This document shows positions 25,637-32,349 of a stretch of 64,000 nucleotides of DNA, in pieces; the first letter of the stretch is position 1, and each line of letters begins with the position of its first letter. A program made the translations under genes and the position numbers. The DNA is from DATATV01 sp035551355 (GTDB lineage: Bacteria > Actinomycetota > Actinomycetes > Mycobacteriales > Pseudonocardiaceae). The notes beneath the pieces were generated by a model that was not told where the DNA came from, made no database searches, and saw only the letters and a program-made list of their open reading frames with translations. The stretch lies in contig DASZNF010000071.1 of the NCBI GenBank assembly GCA_035551355.1, positions 1 through 64,000 on the forward strand. Direction: 5' to 3'.

Positions 25637-25668
25637 CACGTTTCCCCAGAAACCGAGGAGAACAGCAG

Positions 25669-26616
25669 ATGCGTGGACCCAGTTCCCTGTTCGGCGTCGT
25701 CGCGGTCTCGCTCGCGCTGGTCCTCACCCTCGCCGGCTGCTCTTCGGAGCGGCCGGCGAGCGGTCCGACCGGCCCGGCCACCGTTTCGCTGACCCCCGCC
25801 GCCGACGACCTGATCGCCCGGACCGGCGATTACTATGTCCAGCAACAATCCTTGCAGTCGGCCGAGGACACGCTGACCGACTCCTGCATCGACGCGGCCG
25901 GTTTCACCCTGCCCGCGTCGACCCCGTCACCGGTCAGCCGGGACGAGGAGTGGCGGCCGGATCCGGCCGAGCGCAGCCGAAACGGCTACGGGCTACTGGC
26001 AGAGGCGCAGGACCAGGCGTCCGGAACTGCCGCACCCGACCCGACCGACGAGTACATCCGGACGCTTCCCGTTGTGCGGCAACAGGAATACCATGCGGCG
26101 TTGTTCGGTCCGGCCAACACCAACGGCACGCTGGCGCTGGGCGGCCAGTCGTTCACCTTCGCCACGCGGGGCTGTGTCGCCCAGGCGCGGACCCGGATCT
26201 ACGGCAACGACACCGTGGCGACCCGGGTCTACTACCTTCCGCAGATCTACTACGTCCAGCTGCTCACCAAGGTGCACACCGAATCGGCGTACGCCATTGC
26301 CATGACCGGATGGAGCGCGTGCATGCGGCAGTCCGGTTACTCCTACTCGAATCCGCAGGACGCGAAGAGCCAGCTGCTTTCCCGCTATCGAACCGATTCC
26401 GGTGCCGCCGCGACCGCGGCCACCCAGAAACTGGAGATCACCATCGCCGTCGCGGATGGCCAGTGCGCCAACCGGGTCGGGCTCGGTTCGACCACCGAGG
26501 CGTTGCTCCGCGCGGCCGCCGCCGCGTTGCCCGCAGCCGACCGCACAGCGCTCAACCAGGTAGCCGCCACTCGAACAACCAGCGCCCAGCGCGCCACCAC
26601 TCTGACCGGCCGCTGA
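25669..26616 (+). CDS. Putative lipoprotein of unknown function
   Basis: 315 residues; GAGGAG precedes the ATG by about 8 nt. Residues 1-24 are a lipoprotein signal ending in the lipobox LAGC, so the protein is tethered outside the membrane. The mature part is helical and rich in Ala, Thr and Gln. Three features recur: DSCIDAAGF near 68, ATRGCVAQARTRIYG near 170 and GWSACMRQSGYSYSNPQDA near 215. These cysteine-centred W/C/M-G-Y patterns occur in actinobacterial secreted proteins without known function. It forms a two-gene unit with the I36-like protein and may anchor or accompany it; this is inference from spacing alone. Confidence 0.7.
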   Translation: MRGPSSLFGVVAVSLALVLTLAGCSSERPASGPTGPATVSLTPAADDLIARTGDYYVQQQSLQSAEDTLTDSCIDAAGFTLPASTPSPVSRDEEWRPDPAERSRNGYGLLAEAQDQASGTAAPDPTDEYIRTLPVVRQQEYHAALFGPANTNGTLALGGQSFTFATRGCVAQARTRIYGNDTVATRVYYLPQIYYVQLLTKVHTESAYAIAMTGWSACMRQSGYSYSNPQDAKSQLLSRYRTDSGAAATAATQKLEITIAVADGQCANRVGLGSTTEALLRAAAAALPAADRTALNQVAATRTTSAQRATTLTGR

Positions 26617-26718
26617 CAATCCACGTGGACTACCGGGCCTGGTAGGTCTGCTCGGCCCGTGAGCTCATCTCGGTGTTCTGGCACGCCACGCAGGACCAGC
26701 GGCCCGCCTGGCGGCTCG

Positions 26719-27147
26719 TTATTCGCTGCGGCAGAGACGGTCGAGGCCGGCGATGTCGAGCAGGCGCCGGGCCAGCGGCGGGACCCGGAGCAACTGCAGG
26801 GCCTTGCCGTGCTCCTGCGCGGCGGCCTGGATACGGACCAGACTGCGCAGACCGGCCGCGGACAGGAAGGTGACATCGGCCAGATCGATCCGGATGCAGC
26901 GGGTGTCGCTGTCCGTGACGCCGTTGATCACCGCGCTGTACAGCTGGTCGGTGGTGGCCATGTCGATCTCGCCGCGACAGCTGACGTGGAATTCGACGCC
27001 ATCCCACCAGATCAGCACGATGAGCTGGCCCGCCCGGGGAGTGACCGGGCCCGCCGGGTGGCTGCGGTGCTGGTTGAGCCGGCCGTGCGATGAAGGGTGC
27101 ATGTCACAGAGCCCGGTTGGAATGGTTTTCCGGCTGTTCTGCTCCAC
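26719..27147 (-). CDS. STAS-domain anti-sigma factor antagonist
   Basis: 142 residues from the GTG at 27147, or 127 if the ATG at 27102 is used; neither has a convincing ribosome-binding site. The STAS domain covers the last 100 residues: CRGEIDMATTDQLYSAV, then the signature DLADVTFLSAAGLRSLVRI. There the serine after FL is the residue phosphorylated by anti-sigma kinases in SpoIIAA and RsbV. Unphosphorylated antagonists bind the kinase and free a SigB/SigF-type factor. No such sigma factor or kinase is adjacent. The SpoIIE-type phosphatase at 28289 could remove its phosphate. Confidence 0.8.
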   Translation of the reverse strand: MEQNSRKTIPTGLCDMHPSSHGRLNQHRSHPAGPVTPRAGQLIVLIWWDGVEFHVSCRGEIDMATTDQLYSAVINGVTDSDTRCIRIDLADVTFLSAAGLRSLVRIQAAAQEHGKALQLLRVPPLARRLLDIAGLDRLCRSE

Positions 27148-27220
27148 TCCACCTCACGGACGGCGACGCCGATAGCCATCGCAACGAACCCCGACGGTAC
27201 GGAAAGCGAAACGCCGGCCG

Positions 27221-27433
27221 ATGTTCGGTTGTGCTGAAAACACGGCGATTCGGGCACCCGCGCAGCCGGCGGGCCGACCGGACTTCGCGGTGTTCGGCGC
27301 GATCAGCCTCGGTCTGGTCGTCGGCCGCCACCTGCTGGAACTGGACGGGCGGCACGATGCCGCGCCGGAGCGGATCATCGATGTGCCGCGTCCTGGTATT
27401 CAGGCACTGGCCAAAGAGCCCACAGTGGGCTGA
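27221..27433 (+). CDS. Tentative small protein with a hydrophobic segment
   Basis: 70 residues; the frame opens with ATG 27221 but lacks a ribosome-binding site. From residue 16 the codons show strong G/C third-position bias and encode FAVFGAISLGLVVGRHLLEL, which could be a short membrane or core helix. DAAPERIIDVPRPGIQAL follows. The first 15 codons do not fit, so the real start may differ or this is a remnant. Not recognised as any family. It converges on msrA with a hairpin between them. Confidence 0.3.
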   Translation: MFGCAENTAIRAPAQPAGRPDFAVFGAISLGLVVGRHLLELDGRHDAAPERIIDVPRPGIQALAKEPTVG

Positions 27434-27439
27434 AGGTGA

Positions 27440-27489
27440 GCTGCCCGCACCCGATCCGGCTGCCCGCACCCGGATCGGGTGCGGGCAGC
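27440..27489. terminator. 19-bp hairpin between convergent ends, loop carries a third repeat copy
   Basis: GCTGCCCGCACCCGATCCG at 27440-27458 pairs perfectly with 27471-27489. The loop (27459-27470) repeats GCTGCCCGCACC, so the right arm could also pair in part with the loop copy. It begins 14 nt beyond the msrA stop and probably terminates msrA. Confidence 0.8.
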
Positions 27490-27502
27490 CGGTTTCGAGT
27501 GC

Positions 27503-28033
27503 TCAGTCGGCGGTGACGTGCGACTCGCGCCGCGGCAGCCGCCAGCCGGGCCGGACATAGTGGCAGGTGTAGCCGGCGGGGAACTTCTGCAGGTAGTCCT
27601 GGTGCTCCGGCTCGGCCTCCCAGAACGGGCCCGCCGCGGTCACCTCGGTCACCACCTTGCCCGGCCACAGGCCCGAGGCGTTCACATCGGCGATGGTGTC
27701 CTCGGCCACCGCCCGCTGCTGCTCGTCGGTGTAGAAGATCGCCGAGCGGTAGCTGGCGCCGATGTCGTTGCCCTGCCGGTTGCGGGTGCTCGGGTCGTGG
27801 ATCTGGAAGAAGAACTCCAGCAACTCCCGGTAGGAGGTCTTGGCAGGGTCGAACGTGATCTCCAGCGCCTCGGCGTGCGAACCGTGGTTGCGGTAGGTCG
27901 CGTTGGGCACGTCCCCGCCGGTGTAACCGACCCGGGTCGACACCACACCCGGCTGCTTGCGCACCAGCTCCTGCACACCCCAGAAGCAGCCGCCCGCCAG
28001 GATCGCCTTCTGCAGTCCCTGGGTCATCGTCAT
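27503..28033 (-). CDS. msrA: Peptide methionine-S-sulfoxide reductase
   Basis: 176 residues. The catalytic motif AGGCFWGVQEL puts the active Cys near residue 16. GVVSTRVGYTGGDVPNATYRNHGSHAEALEITFDP, FFFQIHDPSTRNRQGNDIGASYRSAIFY and the later SGLWPGKVVTEV block are the MsrA signatures. It reduces methionine-S-sulfoxide in oxidised proteins with thioredoxin-supplied electrons in the cytosol. No C-terminal recycling cysteine pattern is evident beyond one Cys in the YTCHYV stretch, so resolution may use that residue. Two in-frame ATGs (28033, 28027) share GAAGGA; spacing slightly favours the second. It stands alone with its own terminator. Confidence 0.93.
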   Translation of the reverse strand: MTMTQGLQKAILAGGCFWGVQELVRKQPGVVSTRVGYTGGDVPNATYRNHGSHAEALEITFDPAKTSYRELLEFFFQIHDPSTRNRQGNDIGASYRSAIFYTDEQQRAVAEDTIADVNASGLWPGKVVTEVTAAGPFWEAEPEHQDYLQKFPAGYTCHYVRPGWRLPRRESHVTAD

Positions 28034-28288
28034 CCGTCCTTCTGCGTCGGGTACAGCTCACCGGCAGCGTCGCCACCTGCGGCAACGATGCCACCGATTG
28101 GTGAAACGCACGAGAGCCCGGATTTGGTCCCGCGACCACGACGCCGAAATCTTCTCGTAAGCCCAGTATGCGAACGGCCGAACGCATCCATACCCCGAAA
28201 GCGACCTCCGGCAATTCGGCGTGACCGCCCGGGGTATCGACTACTACGACAGACTGAACGCGGCCGGAACGAGCGGAGGCTGGCCCCG

Positions 28289-30226
28289 ATGCCGGACCAC
28301 GAACGGACGGACAGCGCGCTCCCGGACACCGTTGTGTGCTTCTCGCTGCCCGCGGCCATGCTGGGCGTGTGCTCCGGGCCAGAACCGGTCGGCCGGGCCA
28401 TCGCGGGCACCGCGCGCGCCCTCGACGAAATCGGACCGGCCACGTTGTTCGATCCCACCACCATCCGCCCCACCCCCCAGGAGCTGCTCGGCGCGCCGCT
28501 GTTCGAGCGGATCGACGAGGTGCGCACCACCGGCGAGGTGCTTCGCGGCCGGGAATGGCCGGTGGAGCTGGCCGGTCCGGACGACACGACGCTGTCGCTG
28601 TACCTGGATCTGGTGCTGCGGCCCATGTACACCGAGCACGGCGCCATCCAGGGCGTGCACATCCAGGCCGTGGACGTCACCGACGCGGTGCGCGCCCGCC
28701 AGAACGGCACCCGCCGCGCCGACCGGCCCGCCCATCCCGCGTCGGACACGCCGGTGTTGCTGCAACAGGCGTTGCTGCCCGCGTCGGTGCCCGTGCTGCC
28801 CACCCTGGACCTGGGCGCGGGCTACCTGTTCGCCGACGACGAGGGCACCGCGGGCGGCGACTGGTTCGACGCCATCCCGCTGCCCGACGGGAGCGTGGCG
28901 CTGGCGGTCGGCGATGTGGTCGGCCACGGGGTGACCGCCGCGGCCACCATGGGGCAGCTGCGGGCCGTGCTGCGCGAGCGGCTGCGGGCCGGGCTCGGAC
29001 CGGCCGAGGCCGTGACCGATCTGGACCGGTTCGCCACCGACCTGGCCGGGGCGCGGGCGGCCACCGTGTGCGTGGCCGTTCTCGACCCGGGCAGCGGGAC
29101 GCTGGAGTACTGCACAGCCGGTCATCCGCCGCCGCTGGTGATCGCCGCGGGCGGCGCGGACAGCCACTACCTCGCCTCCAGCGGGGGCGGGCCGCTGGCC
29201 ACCGGCTCCCCGCACCGGGCCGCGCTGGACGAACTGGCCGACGAGGAGATGCTGCTGCTCTACACCGACGGCATCGTCGAACGGCCCGGCCTCGGCCTGG
29301 AACGCGGCCGGGCGGACCTGGCCCAGGTCGCCGCCGAGGCCACCGCCGGGCTGTCCCGGGTCGCCGAGGACGACGTCCGGCGCGGCCAGCAGGCCAACGT
29401 GCTGTGCACCCGGCTGGTGACCACGCTGACCGCGGTCAGCGGGCACGCCGACGACATCACCGTGCTGGCCGCGCGCAGGCACCCTCCGTTGCCCGCGCTG
29501 GAACTGGAGTTCGCCGCCCGGCTGGACGCCCCAGTCGGCGCGCGGCGCGCCATGCTGGGCTGGCTGGCCGAGTTGCGGCTGGACGCCGAGACCACCTTCG
29601 CGTTGTTGCACGCGGTCAACGAGGTGGTCACCAACGCGGTGGAACACGCCTACGCCGACACCGTCCCCGGGTCGATCGAGCTGCACGCCACGGTGTCCGA
29701 CCGGGGCGAGGTGCACGTGGTGGTGGCCGACCGCGGCCGCTGGCCGACCGCCGGGCGCAACCGGCACCGCGGCTTCGGGCTGATCATGGCCGCCGCGCTG
29801 GCCGACGAGCTGACCATCGACCGCAGCCCCACCGGCACCACGGTGCTGATCACTCAGCAAGCGCGCAGGCTGGTGCCGGTGCGTACCAGCATGACCGATC
29901 CGGCGCCCGGCGCGAGCACCGCGGCCGAGCCGTTCCTGGCCGCCACCCTGTCCGAGGAGTCGGACGCGCCGCTGATGGTGCGGGGCACGGTGGACGCGGA
30001 CACGGTGGCCGCGCTGCGCGACGAACTGCGGTCGGCCACCCACGCCGGCACGATCTCCCGCACCGTGGACCTCACCGGCGTCACCCTGCTGGGCAGTGTC
30101 GGGGTGCACGCGCTGTACGAGGCGCGCGAGCGGTGCACGGCGCAACACGAGGAGCTGCGGCTGGTCGCCTCGCCCGGCAGCGCCGCCTGGCACGTGCTGG
30201 AACTGGTCGCGCTCCCACATCGCTGA
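28289..30226 (+). CDS. PAS-SpoIIE phosphatase-HATPase-STAS fusion regulator
   Basis: 645 residues; GCGGAGG precedes ATG 28289. Four modules are in order. A PAS-like sensor covers about 15-135 (LEIQG-type ending HIQAVDVTDAVRAR). A PP2C/SpoIIE phosphatase covers about 155-395, with GGDWFDAIPLPDGSVALAVGDVVGHGV holding the metal-binding Asp residues. A GHKL anti-sigma kinase-like domain covers about 410-525 (HAVNEVVTNAVEHAY N-box, HRGFGLIMAAALAD G-box). A STAS domain ends the protein (VDLTGVTLLGSVGVHALYEAR). Each partner-switching activity of a SigB-type pathway is thus in one chain: dephosphorylation, kinase or sigma binding, and antagonist. The stop codon is followed by a gene remnant, so it is monocistronic. 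Confidence 0.88.
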   Translation: MPDHERTDSALPDTVVCFSLPAAMLGVCSGPEPVGRAIAGTARALDEIGPATLFDPTTIRPTPQELLGAPLFERIDEVRTTGEVLRGREWPVELAGPDDTTLSLYLDLVLRPMYTEHGAIQGVHIQAVDVTDAVRARQNGTRRADRPAHPASDTPVLLQQALLPASVPVLPTLDLGAGYLFADDEGTAGGDWFDAIPLPDGSVALAVGDVVGHGVTAAATMGQLRAVLRERLRAGLGPAEAVTDLDRFATDLAGARAATVCVAVLDPGSGTLEYCTAGHPPPLVIAAGGADSHYLASSGGGPLATGSPHRAALDELADEEMLLLYTDGIVERPGLGLERGRADLAQVAAEATAGLSRVAEDDVRRGQQANVLCTRLVTTLTAVSGHADDITVLAARRHPPLPALELEFAARLDAPVGARRAMLGWLAELRLDAETTFALLHAVNEVVTNAVEHAYADTVPGSIELHATVSDRGEVHVVVADRGRWPTAGRNRHRGFGLIMAAALADELTIDRSPTGTTVLITQQARRLVPVRTSMTDPAPGASTAAEPFLAATLSEESDAPLMVRGTVDADTVAALRDELRSATHAGTISRTVDLTGVTLLGSVGVHALYEARERCTAQHEELRLVASPGSAAWHVLELVALPHR

Positions 30227-30254
30227 AGATCCCCCGATCGGGTAAAAGACCTGC

Positions 30255-30450
30255 TCAGTGCCCTTGGCCGGACATCAGCTTCAGGGCGCCGGTGGTGACC
30301 GTCTCCGGGGTGACGTTCGAGGCGGTGGGCCGAGCGTGGCCCACCCGCCGATGCCCATGGTGACCAGCACCGAACCGGACACGGCGGCGAAGGCGATCGG
30401 ACGCCACCCGAAACGGCGGCGGATCTCCGGCTGACCTCCGTCGTTCTCAG
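30255..30450 (-). pseudogene. Remnant of a SipW-cognate (TasA/CalY-type) signal-peptide protein
   Basis: Read on the minus strand, one frame gives EIRRRFGWRPIAFAAVSGSV then LVTMGIGGWATLG. After a single-base frameshift near 30325-30331, another frame continues ASNVTPETVTTGALKL and stops at 30255. This matches the N-terminal signal and first strand of actinobacterial SipW-cognate secreted proteins, which read A-T-A-S-N-V-T-P and T-G-T-L-K-L. There is no start codon in frame, the frame is broken and over 100 residues of the mature protein are absent. It is therefore a decayed fragment. The rest of 30227-30497 holds nothing else I can support. Confidence 0.6.
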
Positions 30451-30497
30451 GCTCTCGTCAAGAAAGCGGGACCGGAGGTTCGCACAGTAAAGTCGGC

Positions 30498-30527
30498 TCT
30501 GTTCCTGCGAAGTCTGTTCCTGCGAAG
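30498..30527. repeat. Perfect 15-bp tandem duplication next to a start codon
   Basis: TCTGTTCCTGCGAAG occurs twice without a gap (30498-30512 and 30513-30527), 3 nt before the GTG of the next gene. Each copy carries GAAG; the second runs into GGGG to make the ribosome-binding site GAAGGGG. Confidence 0.9.
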
Positions 30528-30530
30528 GGG

Positions 30531-31349
30531 GTGACGGCGGCGACCGCGGTAGACCCAGGACAGATCGTGCTGTCGGGCCTCCCCAACGGGGTGTGGGCGA
30601 TGCTCGACGGGCGGTCGTTCCGCTCGAGTTCCATCAAGCCGGACGGCACGGTCCGGCTCGCCTTCACCGGTGACGGCGCCCCGGATCATCCGGCGTTCCG
30701 CCGCGATCCGGCCACCGGCGCCTGGCGCGCGGTGCTGCCCGCGCCGCACTGCCACCGGCTGATCTCGGTGAGCACCCACGCCACCCACCGCGGCCTGCCG
30801 TGCACCGTGTCGGACCTGGCCGGGCACCGGGTGGATCTGGAATTCGGCGGCGCCGATGCGGACGCCCGCCGGCTCGGGTTCGCCCGCGGGGCCGACGGCA
30901 CGCACCGCAAGCAGGTCGACTTCGCCGAGTTGGCCAACTGGTACCAGGTGCACCGCGATCTGCTGTTCGGGCACTGGCAGCGGCGCACCTTCGGCTTCAC
31001 CCTGTGGGCCAGCAACTGGCGCAGGCACACCGCCGAGCACGACCTGCCGCCGACCGGTTATCCGGCCTTCCGCACCGGCATCGGCACCGAGGGCGCGGCG
31101 ATCGGGTCGGCGCTGGTGGAGATCAGCGTGTGCGCGGCCTACCGGGGTGAGGACTACGCGGTGCCCGTGATGGGCCGGGACGGGCGCACGCTGTTACGCA
31201 AGGACGGCGGGGACGGCAGCTGGGCGCTGGACCAGGGGTTCCGGCTGGCCGGTCCGCACCGCTGGGAGAAGCAGGTGCCGGCCGCGATGCTCTACGCCTA
31301 CCGCGAGACCCACCGCAACCTGCTGTTCGACCAGTGGCTGGCGCGCTGA
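30531..31349 (+). CDS. Conserved-looking hypothetical protein
   Basis: 272 residues, not recognised. The GTG start lies directly after GAAGGGG, unusually close, so a start a few codons later is possible. Codon bias is fully typical, so it is a real gene. The protein is soluble with no signal peptide, rich in Trp, His and Arg (LFGHWQRRTFGFTLWASNWRRH; YRETHRNLLFDQWLAR). The segments HRDLLFGHWQR and HRNLLFDQWLAR look like an internal repeat, suggesting two related halves. The first 50 residues (PGQIVLSGLPNGVWAMLDGRSFRSSS) resemble a beta-rich cap. No catalytic motif stands out. It converges on the dehalogenase gene, 9 nt apart. Confidence 0.65.
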   Translation: MTAATAVDPGQIVLSGLPNGVWAMLDGRSFRSSSIKPDGTVRLAFTGDGAPDHPAFRRDPATGAWRAVLPAPHCHRLISVSTHATHRGLPCTVSDLAGHRVDLEFGGADADARRLGFARGADGTHRKQVDFAELANWYQVHRDLLFGHWQRRTFGFTLWASNWRRHTAEHDLPPTGYPAFRTGIGTEGAAIGSALVEISVCAAYRGEDYAVPVMGRDGRTLLRKDGGDGSWALDQGFRLAGPHRWEKQVPAAMLYAYRETHRNLLFDQWLAR

Positions 31350-31358
31350 GGATTTGGC

Positions 31359-32084
31359 TCAGCAGCCCAGTTTTCCGGCCAGTTCCTCGAAACTGGTGAC
31401 AGACAGATCGCTGGTCGTGTCGGCGGTCTTGTCCGCGGTGCGCAGCGGTCCCTTCTCCCGCGGCCGTTCCAGGAACGCGGTGTGCAGCCCGGCCGCGTGC
31501 GCGCCGTCGATGTCCCAGCGGTGCGCGGCCACCATCAACATCTGCCCGGGCGCGACATCCAGCAATTCCGCCACCGTGTGGTACGGCGCGGCGACGGGCT
31601 TGTAGGCCCGGGCGTGCTGGGCGGAGAAGATCCCGTCGAACGGCAGCCCGGCCGCCTTCACCAGCGAGGTCAGCAACGCCACGCCGCCGTTGGACAACGC
31701 CACCGTCAGATAGCGCTCGCGCAGCCGGGACAGGCCGGGCACCGAGTCCGGCCAGGCCGGCAGCCGGTGCCAGGTGTGCACCAGTTCCCGCCGCCCCGGC
31801 TCGTCGAACTTCTCGGCCACGCCCTGGTCGGTGAGCAGGGCGTCCAGCGATTCGCGGTGCAGCGTGTCCAGGTAGGCCCACTCCCGCTCGCCGGAGTTGA
31901 CCCGCTGCATCGCGGGCAGATAGCGGTCCCGCCAGGCATCGGCGAACTCGCCCGCGTCCAGCCGCGCGCCGTGCGCGGCGGCGAGGTCGGCGACCTGCTC
32001 GGCGACCCCGGTGCGCCAGTCCACGGTGGTGCCGAAGATGTCGCACACGATCACCCGGATTTCCGCGGGGTCCAGTTCCGGCAT
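31359..32084 (-). CDS. Haloacid dehalogenase type II
   Basis: 241 residues from ATG 32084, which follows AAGGGAG. The HAD motifs are ordered as in type II dehalogenases: VIVCDIFGTTVDWR with the nucleophile Asp near 14, VALSNGGVALL as motif II, the lysine in ARAYKPVAAPYH, and AAHRWDIDGAHAAGL as motif IV, where N is replaced by R. Classical enzymes have CDxxGT and AHxxD-like ends, so this fits. They hydrolyse 2-haloacids to 2-hydroxyacids. Many actinomycete copies act on other phosphate or halide substrates. The product 2-hydroxyacids could feed the glycolate-oxidase-type enzyme at 38728, but nothing in the layout links them. It is monocistronic. Confidence 0.85.
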   Translation of the reverse strand: MPELDPAEIRVIVCDIFGTTVDWRTGVAEQVADLAAAHGARLDAGEFADAWRDRYLPAMQRVNSGEREWAYLDTLHRESLDALLTDQGVAEKFDEPGRRELVHTWHRLPAWPDSVPGLSRLRERYLTVALSNGGVALLTSLVKAAGLPFDGIFSAQHARAYKPVAAPYHTVAELLDVAPGQMLMVAAHRWDIDGAHAAGLHTAFLERPREKGPLRTADKTADTTSDLSVTSFEELAGKLGC

Positions 32085-32349
32085 TGGTTTCTCCCTTCCG
32101 CCGTTCAGCGTAGGGGTTCCGCGCGTGGGACAACGATTGCCGAGCACGCCACGGCAACGTCGATGATCGATCCGGCTCCCGCCATACGGTGGCATCGCCT
32201 GCCCCCAATGGGGCGAAGCGGACCGCGCAGTGGATTCAACGTGGTTTCAGGCGGGTTTCAGTAGCGAATTCCCGACCATCGGACAGAAACGTACATGGGC
32301 GCAAGCGCGATTCCCGGGTAAGGGGAAGCGTTGGGGCGAGGTTGGGCTG

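Noticed and set aside
27148..27439. Additional minus-strand open frame upstream of the STAS gene
   Set aside because: Irregular codon bias and no motif; the plus-strand frame at 27221 is only slightly better and is listed as tentative.
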